From the NCBI GenBank assembly GCA_903894295.1, contig CAITPI010000113.1, positions 1-61,796 on the forward strand: a DNA stretch of 61,796 bases, given 5' to 3'. A model generated the notes under the pieces. The model was given only the letters and a program-made list of their open reading frames with translations. It was not told the origin of the DNA and searched no databases. The translations under genes were made by a program, and so were the position numbers. Shown piece after piece: positions 1 through 7,406 of this stretch (positions are counted from its first letter, which is position 1; the number at the start of each line of letters is the position of its first letter). This stretch comes from an uncultured Acidimicrobiaceae bacterium (lineage in GTDB: Bacteria > Actinomycetota > Acidimicrobiia > Acidimicrobiales > RAAP-2).

Positions 1-1
1 G

Positions 2-481
2 GGCTACTACCTGCTGGCCTCGAACGGAGCGGTCTACCCCTTCGGGGATGCCGTCTCCCGGGGTGACCTGCCGACCCTCAAGGTCACCCCGGCCAAGCCG
101 GTCGTGGCCATGGCGCTCACCCCGACCGGACTGGGCTACTACCTCGCCGGGGCCAACGGGGCGATCTACACGTTCGGGGACGCTGTCTTCTGGGGCGGTC
201 TGCCCGGCCAGGGTGTCACCCCGGCCAAACCGGTCGTGGCCATGGCCCTCACCCCGACCGGACTGGGCTACTACCTCGCCGGGGCCAACGGGGCGATCTA
301 CACGTTCGGGGATGCCGTCTTCCAAGGTGGCCTGCCCGGCCAGGGCGTGACTCCGAAGGCCGACGTGGTGTCCCTTTCTCTCGTGCCCGGTGGCACCGGG
401 TACTGGATGACCGACCTCGACGCCCAGGTCTTTGCACTTCCGGCCACGACGCCGTTCTACGGCTCTGCCTACGGAACGTAA
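2..481 (+). CDS. C-terminal part of a surface protein with GYY...FGDA repeats (truncated by window edge)
   Basis: The reading frame is open from the first complete codon, so the N-terminus lies outside the window. What remains is about three and a half copies of a 44-residue unit containing GYYLAGANGAIYTFGDAV, and it ends ...FYGSAYGT. Similar GYW/GYY...FGDA repeats are common in secreted or surface proteins of Acidimicrobiia and related actinobacteria, where they probably form a beta-rich, propeller-like fold. That is family recollection; no enzymatic motif is visible. The next gene starts 10 bases downstream, so the two are probably co-transcribed. The function is unknown. Confidence 0.8.
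   Translation, partial: GYYLLASNGAVYPFGDAVSRGDLPTLKVTPAKPVVAMALTPTGLGYYLAGANGAIYTFGDAVFWGGLPGQGVTPAKPVVAMALTPTGLGYYLAGANGAIYTFGDAVFQGGLPGQGVTPKADVVSLSLVPGGTGYWMTDLDAQVFALPATTPFYGSAYGT
92..355 (+). repeat. Two adjacent 132-bp tandem repeat units
   Basis: The units 92-223 and 224-355 are nearly identical at the DNA level. They share long runs such as the stretch coding for ALTPTGLGYYLAGANGAIYT. A degenerate unit precedes them from position 2 and another follows from 356. The period of 132 bp equals 44 codons, so the reading frame is kept. The low divergence suggests recent duplication or gene conversion within the protein. Confidence 0.9.
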
Positions 482-491
482 GGAGCAGACG

Positions 492-1382
492 ATGACGATC
501 ACCCTGACGCTCGGAATCTCGGCGGCGCTGGTGGCTCTGGCCGCCGCCGTGCGTTCGACATGGTCGCCTTGTGGCCAGTCCATGCTCTCGACCATCACTC
601 CGATGGGGGAGCGGGGCCGGGGCACCACCTTCCGGGCCACCGCGTCGTGGTTCATTGCGGGATCGCTCGTCGGGGGAGCCCTCCTCGGCGGCCTGATGGC
701 GGTGTTGGCGCAAGGTGTCCATCTGGCCGGCCTCTCGGGTCCGGTGACCGCCTCGGTGGCACTGGCCGGTGTGCTGGTCGCCATCGGTTCCGACCTTGGT
801 CTGGGTGGCCACCGGCTGCCCGTCCACCGCCGCCAGGTCAACGAGCGCTGGCTCGACCACTACCGGCCCTGGGTCTATGGCGCCGGGTTCGGCGTCCAGA
901 TCGGCTGTGGTCTGGCCACCTACATCACCACGGCGGCCGTCTATCTCACGGTCTGGCTGGCTGCCCTGTGCGGCCGGCCCTGGTGGGCGCTCGGCCTTGG
1001 CATCGGATTCGGTGGCGTCCGGGGAGCGGCGGTGCTGTTGGGCCGGTCACTGACGACCACCGAAGCCATGGTCTCCTTCCACCGGCGGTTCTTTGCGTCT
1101 TCTCCCGTCGCCAGCTGGATCGTCATCGCCGTCGAGGCCCTGGTGGCCACCGCAATCCTCGTCGTGACGGCCGATCCGGCTGCCTTCGGCGTCCTCGTGG
1201 CCTTGGTGGTCGTGGGTCTTGGTCTGGTGCTCGGATCGTCAACCCGGTGGATCGGTGTCCCGAGGCCCGATGCCATGGCGGGGCGCCCCGGGCGTGTGGA
1301 GCGAACGACGTCGGACCCTTCTGGAGACCCGGTCCGTGGTGGGCAACTCACGGCGGATCAGGTGTCGGCCCGGGGCGGTTGA
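492..1382 (+). CDS. Polytopic membrane protein of unknown function (SPCGxSMLSTITP motif)
   Basis: A 296-residue protein with about seven hydrophobic segments. I chose the ATG at 492 because AGGAG lies at 481-485, overlapping the upstream stop codon; the frame is open further upstream but lacks such a site. Near the N-terminus is WSPCGQSMLSTITPMGE, a motif I recall from uncharacterised actinobacterial membrane proteins. Its Pro-Cys next to a helix is reminiscent of CcdA/DsbD-like or TauE-like transporters, but I cannot assign it to either. The C-terminal tail after the last helix is basic and hydrophilic. It is probably co-transcribed with the repeat protein upstream. Confidence 0.75.
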   Translation: MTITLTLGISAALVALAAAVRSTWSPCGQSMLSTITPMGERGRGTTFRATASWFIAGSLVGGALLGGLMAVLAQGVHLAGLSGPVTASVALAGVLVAIGSDLGLGGHRLPVHRRQVNERWLDHYRPWVYGAGFGVQIGCGLATYITTAAVYLTVWLAALCGRPWWALGLGIGFGGVRGAAVLLGRSLTTTEAMVSFHRRFFASSPVASWIVIAVEALVATAILVVTADPAAFGVLVALVVVGLGLVLGSSTRWIGVPRPDAMAGRPGRVERTTSDPSGDPVRGGQLTADQVSARGG

Positions 1383-1459
1383 ACGGAAGTCGCCGACGCG
1401 TCGGTCAGGGCCAGAGAGGTTCGATCGCCGGTTCCACCGGTCGAAGGGACGTGTGGCCA

Positions 1460-1475
1460 CGAGGGGAACCCCTCG
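1460..1475. terminator. Short perfect hairpin between convergent genes
   Basis: CGAGGGG and CCCCTCG form a 7-bp perfect stem around two bases, in the 157-bp gap between a plus-strand and a minus-strand gene. There is no T-run, so terminator activity is inferred from position only. Confidence 0.35.
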
Positions 1476-1539
1476 GAAGCCTCCGGGCGGTCGGGATGGG
1501 TGGGCGCAGCCGACCGAACAAACGGCTGGCGCAACGGCG

Positions 1540-2499
1540 TCAGGCGGATCCGTCGTTCCGTGGAGAGTCGGCGGAACGGGCCACCTCGCCGGTCAGGGCC
1601 ACGTCGGCCTCCTCGTCGACGTCCAACCCGCCAGCTTCGGTGCTGTCGTCGACGTCGGCGTCCTTCACGGCCGCCCGCCAGGCCGGCAAGGCCCGCCAGC
1701 GGCTGACCAGCAGCACGAGACCAACCGCGGCCAAGGTGAGGCCGGCGATCTGCACCAGCATCGAGCCGACCTTTCCGTCTTCGCCCAACCACAGATGTTC
1801 GTCGAGGAACCGTTCGATTCCCCACATCACCATGCCGATGCCCAGGATCAGTCCGGCCGGTGGACGGGGCAGTTTGGCCAGCGCCTTGGGGTCATCGGCC
1901 AGTTCCGGTCGCAGAAGTGGACCGACCTTCTCCAGGTGGCGACCCACCAGGATCAGGACGATGAAGATCGCGAGGTCCTCGAGGGACTGGAAGATCGGGA
2001 CCGGAAGACGTTTCCCGACCTGGCCGGCGTAGTACATGCCGAACCACTGGTTGGTCGCATGTCCGCCTCCGGCGACCATCAGTTGGGGCCCGAGAATCCG
2101 GCCCAGACTCCAGCACGCCATGAGGATGGGGGCCATCAGGTCGGCAAAGCGCAAGGTGGAAAGGTCCGGGCAACGTCGGCGCTGGATCACAATGGCGACG
2201 GGGACGGCGAAGATCAGGCCACCGAAGGAAGACAGCCCTCCTTGCCAGATGGCGATGATCTGGGCCGGATGCGTCGAGTAGTAGCCGAGGTTGGACACCA
2301 CATGGAGGGCCCGGGCCCCGACGATGGCGGCCCCGATGACCCACAGGAAGAGCGAGGTGACCCACGAGTTGTCGTATCCCGCCCGGCCGAGGCGTCGCTC
2401 GGTGTAGCGCAGGCCGAACCAGAAGGTGAGGGCCAGTCCGATGCCGTACGTGTGGATCTCGAGGAACCAGAGGTGGAAGGCAACGGGAATCGGTCTCAT
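1540..2499 (-). CDS. lgt: Prolipoprotein diacylglyceryl transferase-like protein (divergent Lgt)
   Basis: A 319-residue membrane protein with the Lgt layout. It has an N-terminal helix with HLWFLEIHTYGIGLALT, the GAR motif at 61-63, WQGGLSSFGG at 85-94 and a GR pair at 133-134. Lgt moves diacylglycerol from phosphatidylglycerol to the lipobox Cys of prolipoproteins, and this window encodes at least one lipoprotein substrate (11793-13073). The key motifs are unusual. The position of E. coli His103 (SFHGG) holds Phe or Ser, and the GRxGNxxNxE segment is replaced by GRILGPQLMVAGGGHATN. The C-terminal 60 residues are an acidic soluble tail. It may be a divergent functional Lgt or a paralogue. Confidence 0.7.
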   Translation of the reverse strand: MRPIPVAFHLWFLEIHTYGIGLALTFWFGLRYTERRLGRAGYDNSWVTSLFLWVIGAAIVGARALHVVSNLGYYSTHPAQIIAIWQGGLSSFGGLIFAVPVAIVIQRRRCPDLSTLRFADLMAPILMACWSLGRILGPQLMVAGGGHATNQWFGMYYAGQVGKRLPVPIFQSLEDLAIFIVLILVGRHLEKVGPLLRPELADDPKALAKLPRPPAGLILGIGMVMWGIERFLDEHLWLGEDGKVGSMLVQIAGLTLAAVGLVLLVSRWRALPAWRAAVKDADVDDSTEAGGLDVDEEADVALTGEVARSADSPRNDGSA

Positions 2500-2564
2500 G
2501 GGGATCCCAGTATGCCTGACGACACGGCGTCCCGGCGGGCCGGGAAGCGGTCAGGAAGAATGGT

Positions 2565-3779
2565 TCAGGACACCCGGCCGACGCCGGCGAAGCCGTCGCC
2601 GGTGCGGATGGGCGTGATGTGCACGTTGTAGCCGGTCTGGGGTGCTTCCACCATCATCCCGCCACCGACGTACATCGCCACGTGCTCGTCGCCACCGGGA
2701 CCGTAGAAGAGGAGGTCTCCTGGTGCGATTTCACCGAGCGAGATGGGGGCGGTCATCTGGTACTGGGCGCCCGAGTAGTGGGGGAGGCTGATGCCCACCT
2801 GGGCGTAGGCCCACTCCACCAAACCGGAGCAGTCAAAGCCGGTGCCGGGTGAGGCACCACCCCAGACGTAGGGCACACCGACTTCACCCTCGGCGGCCTG
2901 AACGGCACCGGCCGCGCCGGGAAGGGTCGGAGGAGCGGGCGTCGACGGCACGTAGCCGGATCCGCCACCACTCGAGCCCGACGAACTCCCGCCGGATGAT
3001 GCCCCGCCGCCGGATCCGGCCTGCTGCTGGGCGACCGTCTTCTGGGCGGCGGCCAGGGTGGCCTCGGCCCGGGACCTGGCGGCGGCCGCTTGGGCGGCCT
3101 GCTCCTGGGCGACGGCCTGGGCCAACTGGGCCGACAGTCCGTTCTTGGTGGCCTGGGCCTGACTGAGTGCCGATTCCGCCTGATGTTTCTCGGACGACAA
3201 CTGGCTCTGGGTGGCCTCCACCTGTGCCTTCTGGCTCTGGAGCGAGGACGTCGTGGCGGCCAACTGGCTCTCGGCCGTGTGGAGCCGGTCAATGGTGGCT
3301 GTCACGTTCCCGGTGGCGATCGACGAGTACTCGTGCTGGATGCCGTTGGCGTTGAGGTTTCCGGAAAACATGTCCGTCACCTGGTTGCTGGTTCCACCCC
3401 TGGTGTAGTCGTTGATGGCCTGCTTCCTCAACTGGGACCGGTCGGCGTCCACGTACTTCTGGTCCTTGACCTGCTGGGCCTTCGTCGCCGCAATCTGCTG
3501 ATTGAGCTGCGACAGGTGGTAGTCGGCGGCCTGGACCTGACCGTCAATGGCCTGGATCCGGCTTTGGTCGGCGGCGAGCTGGCTGGACACCTGGGCCGCC
3601 TGGGCGCGGAGGCTGGACACCGTGTCGGCCGATACCGGCGAAGAAACGACAGCCATGGTTCCGCTGAAGGCCAGGGCCGCGGCCACGGTGGTGACGATGA
3701 CGTTACGTCGACGAGGCTTAGAAAGTGCGGTGGGGCAGGCACCAGGCTCGGACGTCGAGTACTGCTCGGCGTGAGTCAT
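2565..3779 (-). CDS. Secreted NlpC/P60 peptidoglycan endopeptidase (RipA-like)
   Basis: A 404-residue protein. I chose the ATG at 3779 because AAGGGGG precedes it; an in-frame start 13 codons upstream has no ribosome site. A signal peptide (RRRNVIVTTVAAALAFSG, then SADT) is followed by a long Ala/Gln-rich coiled coil at roughly 45-250, a Gly/Ser linker, and an NlpC/P60 domain at about 290-404. The catalytic residues are visible as Cys317 (FDCSGL), His366 (DEHVAMYVG) and Glu378 (MVEAP), matching the Cys-His-Glu set of mycobacterial RipA. It should cleave the D-Glu to meso-DAP bond of stem peptides during cell separation. It stands alone with a 250-bp upstream region. Confidence 0.9.
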   Translation of the reverse strand: MTHAEQYSTSEPGACPTALSKPRRRNVIVTTVAAALAFSGTMAVVSSPVSADTVSSLRAQAAQVSSQLAADQSRIQAIDGQVQAADYHLSQLNQQIAATKAQQVKDQKYVDADRSQLRKQAINDYTRGGTSNQVTDMFSGNLNANGIQHEYSSIATGNVTATIDRLHTAESQLAATTSSLQSQKAQVEATQSQLSSEKHQAESALSQAQATKNGLSAQLAQAVAQEQAAQAAAARSRAEATLAAAQKTVAQQQAGSGGGASSGGSSSGSSGGGSGYVPSTPAPPTLPGAAGAVQAAEGEVGVPYVWGGASPGTGFDCSGLVEWAYAQVGISLPHYSGAQYQMTAPISLGEIAPGDLLFYGPGGDEHVAMYVGGGMMVEAPQTGYNVHITPIRTGDGFAGVGRVS

Positions 3780-4029
3780 ATCGCCCCCTTTTCTAGTCGA
3801 AATGAACGATCCGAACAAGCCACCTTTGGCACGGTGGCGGTTCGAAGTTGTATGGAGACCACTCTAGTGAAGAGCAGTCCCGGCCCCGGTGGACCCTTGG
3901 TCAGGGGCCCTTTCGCCGGTTCACGAGGGTTCGGCCGGTCGATCTGACCGTTACGCCAGCGGGTTGGTCGCCAGGCACGGAGGGCGCCGAGGGCCACCTG
4001 GATCTGGATCCCTGATCCTCGTTGGGCCC

Positions 4030-4293
4030 CTAGACCGGTGAAGCGATCTCGTAGGCCTCGAGGTCCCACCAGCGGGACATGGGGAGGCGGCCCACGGTGG
4101 CCCTGGCCTCGGTCTCATCCTCGGCCACCACGTCGAGGAACACCTTGTCGCGTTTGACCGAAACCCGCACGCCGAGCAGTCGCCCCTCGTCCTGGAGGGT
4201 CTTGGCGGCAACCTGTTCTTCTGCCACCATCGCCGTCACCTCGTCCCACTGCGCATCAGGGGTGAAGGTGCAAACCATCATGTAGTTGGCCAT
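4030..4293 (-). CDS. Small dimeric alpha/beta-barrel protein, muconolactone isomerase-like
   Basis: An 87-residue protein with the muconolactone delta-isomerase pattern: N-terminal MANYMMVCTF, a central helix with EEQVAAKTLQDEG, RVSVKRDKVFLDVVAED, and a closing LPMSRWWDLEAYEIA. True muconolactone isomerases are about 95 residues and act in catechol degradation. No other pathway gene is nearby, so the substrate is unknown. It lies 67 bases downstream of the PPOX gene on the same strand and is probably part of that unit, under the divergent MarR regulator. Confidence 0.65.
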   Translation of the reverse strand: MANYMMVCTFTPDAQWDEVTAMVAEEQVAAKTLQDEGRLLGVRVSVKRDKVFLDVVAEDETEARATVGRLPMSRWWDLEAYEIASPV

Positions 4294-4360
4294 CGAGTTG
4301 TCTCGCTTTCTTCCTCCGGGCCTTGCTTCTCCCGGAACTGTTGTTTCGGACGGGATGGAG

Positions 4361-4759
4361 TCAGGCGGCCTGCGGGCCGACGACCCGGCGTTCCATGGTC
4401 GGAATGCCCGGCGTGGTGTCGTTGATGCCCCAGGAGATGACGACCTCGGGGGTGATGCGAAAGCGCGGGCCGTCGTCTGCCTCCTCGATCCGGGCCGAAC
4501 CGGTGATCTTGATGCCCCGGGGGCTCCACGGGTCGGTTGATGCCAGATCGTCGATCACCAGTGTGGCGCGGGGGTTGGCCCGGACGTTCCGGTAGCGCAC
4601 GGTGTGGGTGATGTCGAAGCCTGCTGTCAGGATGTCGCCGCCGTCGACCGAGAAGATCACGGGGGCAACGTCCGGCTTCCCGTCCGGCGAGGCGCTGGCG
4701 AAGCGCATCAGCGGCTGGGACTCGAGGTAGTCGAGTTCGGAATCGGTGAAGGTGGTCAT
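4361..4759 (-). CDS. PPOX-class, probably F420-dependent oxidoreductase
   Basis: A 132-residue split-barrel protein. It contains RFASASPDGKPDVAPVIF, the strand TVRYRNVRANPRATLVIDD and PWSPRGIKITGSARIEE. This matches the PPOX family I recall as MSMEG_5819/OxyR, which uses F420 or flavin to reduce small organic substrates. AAGGAG sits five bases before the ATG. The gene is divergent from a MarR regulator, and the shared intergenic region holds a clear inverted repeat. The natural substrate is not known. Confidence 0.8.
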   Translation of the reverse strand: MTTFTDSELDYLESQPLMRFASASPDGKPDVAPVIFSVDGGDILTAGFDITHTVRYRNVRANPRATLVIDDLASTDPWSPRGIKITGSARIEEADDGPRFRITPEVVISWGINDTTPGIPTMERRVVGPQAA

Positions 4760-4841
4760 CGGGCTCCTTGTCTGGACGGATGGCGAGGGCGGGAACTGCC
4801 GGCGGAGACAGCCACTGCCATGTGACCCTCACCATACCGCA

Positions 4842-4864
4842 TTAGTTGTGTGCGCACGCACTAA
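4842..4864. promoter_or_regulatory. Candidate MarR operator in divergent intergenic region
   Basis: TTAGT and ACTAA arms flank a GTGCGCAC core between the PPOX gene (minus) and the marR gene (plus). The repeat runs into the -10 box of the marR gene, so a bound regulator would block its own promoter. The symmetry is imperfect: the outer arms are offset by one base from the core palindrome. Confidence 0.55.
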
Positions 4865-4867
4865 TAT
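4862..4867 (+). promoter_or_regulatory. -10 box TAATAT, leaderless promoter of the marR gene
   Basis: TAATAT ends six bases before the ATG at 4874, so transcription should begin at or beside the start codon. No Shine-Dalgarno sequence is present. Confidence 0.6.
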
Positions 4868-4873
4868 AGCCCC

Positions 4874-5335
4874 ATGGAGATTGTGTCGCCATCACCACTG
4901 AACTCCGACGAGGATGCCGCCTGGCGCGCCCTGACCTACGTCGCCAACCATCTGGTCAAGACGCTCGGAGAGGACCTCGCCCAGGATTCGTCCCTTTCGG
5001 TGTCCGAGTACGTCGTGCTCGTCCACCTGTCCGAAGCAGAGGGCAGGCGCCTCCGGATCGGAGAGGTGGCGGCTGTGGCCGGACTTTCGCCCAGTCGTAT
5101 GTCCCGCCTCGTCGAACAGATGGCAACCGACGGTCTGGTCATGAAGAAGCAACTGGGGGACGACGCCCGGTGCATGGCCGCCGAAATGACCGACGCCGGT
5201 CTCGACGCCTTGGAAGAGGCCTATCCCATCCAGCTCGGCAATGTTCGACGACGAGTCTTCGATCACCTGAACCCCATGGAGGTGCAGGTCCTGGCTCAGG
5301 CCCTGGCGAAGGTACGAGCCGGCCTTGACCTCTAG
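4874..5335 (+). CDS. MarR-family transcriptional regulator
   Basis: A 153-residue winged-helix protein. The DNA-binding region includes LRIGEVAAVAGLSPSRMSRL (about 75-94) and the wing with KKQLGDDARCMAAEMTDAG. C-terminal helices would form the dimer. MarR proteins usually repress a divergent gene and respond to small aromatic or oxidising ligands. Here the natural targets are the PPOX and muconolactone isomerase-like genes across the inverted repeat at 4842-4864. The ATG at 4874 follows a -10 box directly. Confidence 0.85.
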   Translation: MEIVSPSPLNSDEDAAWRALTYVANHLVKTLGEDLAQDSSLSVSEYVVLVHLSEAEGRRLRIGEVAAVAGLSPSRMSRLVEQMATDGLVMKKQLGDDARCMAAEMTDAGLDALEEAYPIQLGNVRRRVFDHLNPMEVQVLAQALAKVRAGLDL

Positions 5336-5445
5336 GTCGGCTCGGAGGCGAAGCGGGCCGCCATGACGGGTGGTCGGCCGTCTGATGGTTCCGGCGACCC
5401 GTCCATGGACGACCTCTCCCGCCTCTCTGGAGTGTGGAGAAGCCA

Positions 5446-6183
5446 ATGGCTAAGGTGCGGACCATGGGAACCATGATCTCGTACGACAACGGTGAAGGCG
5501 GCCGGGGGCTGGGCTATCTGGCCGAACCGGCTGGAGGAACGGCCGGAGCGCCCGGGGTGATTGTGTTGCAGGAGTGGTGGGGTCTTGTCGATCAGATCAC
5601 CCGGACCTGTGACCGTTTTGCCGATGAGGGGTTTGTGGCCCTGGCGCCCGACCTCTACCACGGCACCACGGTGCCGCTGACCGAGCCCGACGAAGCGGGC
5701 AAGCAGATGATGGCGCTCGCCATGGATTCGACGGCTCGGCTGCTCGGCGGGGCCGTTGACGAGTTGTTGGAGAGAACCGGACGCAGTGGAGTGGGCGTCG
5801 TCGGCTTCTGCATGGGCGGAGGTCTGGCCCTGGTCCTCGCAACCCAGCGTCCCGATGCCGTCCGGGCCGTGGTTCCGGCCTACGGACTCATTCCGTGGCC
5901 GGACGCCCAACCCGACTGGGACGCCTTGACCGCCGCCGTGCAGGGTCACGCCGCCGGCCTGGACGACTACTTCACACCGGAAGCGGCCCGGGCCCTCGAG
6001 GCCGACCTGTCCGCCCGGGGAAAGTCCGTGGAGTTCTTCCACTACGACGACGCCAACCACGCCTTTTTCAACGAAGACCGGGCCGAGGTGTTCCATCCAG
6101 AGGCGGCCGAACTGTTCTGGAGCCGTGCCGTCGCGTTCCTCCATGACCAACTCGACGCCGCCGGAGGGCCGGCCGGCAACTGA
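5446..6183 (+). CDS. Dienelactone hydrolase family protein
   Basis: A 245-residue alpha/beta hydrolase. The nucleophile elbow GFCMGGG carries the Cys typical of dienelactone hydrolases, LDDYFTP supplies the Asp, and DANHAFFNE the His. VLQEWWGL near the N-terminus is the family oxyanion and Glu region. Enzymes of this family hydrolyse cyclic or activated esters, and carboxymethylenebutenolidase is the classical example. GGAG lies six bases before the ATG at 5446. A second ATG at 5464 also has a purine-rich site (AAGGTG), so the start may be six codons later. No degradation-pathway neighbours identify the substrate. Confidence 0.85.
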   Translation: MAKVRTMGTMISYDNGEGGRGLGYLAEPAGGTAGAPGVIVLQEWWGLVDQITRTCDRFADEGFVALAPDLYHGTTVPLTEPDEAGKQMMALAMDSTARLLGGAVDELLERTGRSGVGVVGFCMGGGLALVLATQRPDAVRAVVPAYGLIPWPDAQPDWDALTAAVQGHAAGLDDYFTPEAARALEADLSARGKSVEFFHYDDANHAFFNEDRAEVFHPEAAELFWSRAVAFLHDQLDAAGGPAGN

Positions 6184-6341
6184 GGCCTGTCCCGCCACGG
6201 CCTCCCGCAAGGTCACAGGCGGAACCGGGATTGCGGTGGTGTCGCCTGTGTCACCGACCTGACCCCGGCGTCGTGCCGCGGTAGTACAGCGAGGGGAGGT
6301 GCCGGACGGTTCTTCCGCGTGCCGCAATGACCGCCATCCGG

Positions 6342-6370
6342 TTGTTACCGATTGGTAATCAGCCTACGAT
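6342..6370 (+). promoter_or_regulatory. Strong promoter with embedded operator upstream of the CoA-ester lyase
   Basis: The -35 box TTGTTA (6342-6347) and -10 box TACGAT (6365-6370) are separated by 17 bases. The ATG follows six bases after the -10 box, predicting a leaderless mRNA. The spacer holds the perfect inverted repeat TTACC-GATT-GGTAA (6345-6358), a likely repressor site overlapping the -35 box. Confidence 0.7.
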
Positions 6371-6376
6371 GGGTCC

Positions 6377-7318
6377 ATGTCCGAACGATCCCGCCATCTT
6401 CCGCGTCGCTCCTGCATGTCGTCCCCCGGGTCGAGCGAGCGATTTCTGGCTAAGGCGCCCACGGTGCCGGCCGACATGAGCTTTCTGGACCTCGAAGACT
6501 CGGTGGCTCCCCTGGAGAAGCCGGCGTCCCGGGCCCGTGTGGCCGATGCCATCCGCAACCTCGACTGGGACGACCGGGTGTTGTGTGTGCGCGTCAACGC
6601 CTGGGACACCGAGTGGACCTACGAAGACGTGATCGAGGTGGTTTCCAACGCCGGACCCCGCCTCGATGAACTGATGCTGCCCAAGGTTCAGAGCGCGGCC
6701 GAGGTCGTTGCGCTCGACCTGTTGCTGACCCAGGTCGAGAAGAAGTGCGGCCTGCCGGTCGGACACGTCGGGATCGAAGCCCAGATCGAGACCACCCGCG
6801 GTCTGATCAACGTCGAGGAGATCTGTGCCGCATCGCCCCGCCTCGAAACCATCATCTTCGGCCCGGCCGACTTTGCCGCCTCGATGGAGATGCCCGTGTT
6901 GACCGGAGGCGTTGCAATCCCGGAGTATCCCGGAGACCACTTCAACTACGTCTTCTCCAAGATCCTGATGGCCGGACGGGCCAACGGACTGCAGGTCATT
7001 GACGGACCCTTCCTGAAGGTGCGGGAACTCGACAGTCTCCGGGACTTTTCCCAGCGGACGCGGGTCCTCGGCTACGACGGCAAGTGGGCTCTCACCCCGG
7101 ACCAGGTCGGAGTGCTCAACGAGGTGTACTCACCGACCCAGGAACAGTTCGACAAGGCCCACGCGATTCTCGATGCCTACAAGAAGGCCACCGAGCAGGA
7201 CCTCGCCGGCGCCGTGATGTTCGGCGACGAGATGATCGACGAGGCGTCGCGCAAGATGGCCACCAAGTTCGTCACCCGGGGCGAGCGGGCCGGCCTGACC
7301 CGGTCGCCGGCCGAGTAG
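6377..7318 (+). CDS. HpcH/HpaI (CitE-like) CoA-ester lyase, probable beta-methylmalyl-CoA lyase
   Basis: A 313-residue TIM-barrel lyase. Family marks in order are SPGSSERFLAKA (about 16-27), FLDLEDSVAP, RVNAWDTEW, LPKVQSAAEV, the metal-ligand region EAQIETTRGLINVEE, FGPADFAASM, and GYDGKWALTPDQV with NEVYSP. This is the architecture of malyl-CoA/beta-methylmalyl-CoA lyases, not of citrate lyase beta subunits. The reaction would be (2R,3S)-beta-methylmalyl-CoA to glyoxylate and propionyl-CoA, the last cleavage of the ethylmalonyl-CoA pathway. The methylsuccinyl-CoA dehydrogenase-like and MaoC genes nearby support that reading. It could also act on malyl-CoA or citramalyl-CoA. Confidence 0.8.
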   Translation: MSERSRHLPRRSCMSSPGSSERFLAKAPTVPADMSFLDLEDSVAPLEKPASRARVADAIRNLDWDDRVLCVRVNAWDTEWTYEDVIEVVSNAGPRLDELMLPKVQSAAEVVALDLLLTQVEKKCGLPVGHVGIEAQIETTRGLINVEEICAASPRLETIIFGPADFAASMEMPVLTGGVAIPEYPGDHFNYVFSKILMAGRANGLQVIDGPFLKVRELDSLRDFSQRTRVLGYDGKWALTPDQVGVLNEVYSPTQEQFDKAHAILDAYKKATEQDLAGAVMFGDEMIDEASRKMATKFVTRGERAGLTRSPAE

Positions 7319-7334
7319 CCCGGTCGGGGTAGCG

Positions 7335-7380
7335 CCACCCGGGCCACCGGCCCGGGTGGAACAACAGGCCGGCGGCCTGT
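7335..7380. terminator. Double hairpin, bidirectional terminator between convergent genes
   Basis: CCACCCGGGCC-ACC-GGCCCGGGTGG (7335-7359) is a perfect 11-bp stem. ACAGGCC-GGC-GGCCTGT (7364-7380) is a perfect 7-bp stem. They fill the 88-bp gap between two convergent genes. Neither has a long T-run, as is usual in high-GC actinobacteria. Confidence 0.7.
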
Positions 7381-7406
7381 CTTGTGCGGCGACCGGTCGG
7401 TGACCG

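Noticed and set aside
3780-4029. Possible ydaO (cyclic di-AMP) riboswitch upstream of the NlpC/P60 gene
   Set aside because: Such riboswitches often precede cell-wall hydrolase genes in actinobacteria, and this 250-bp leader is long enough. However, I could not find the conserved ydaO core sequences in the minus-strand reading. A covariance-model search would decide it.
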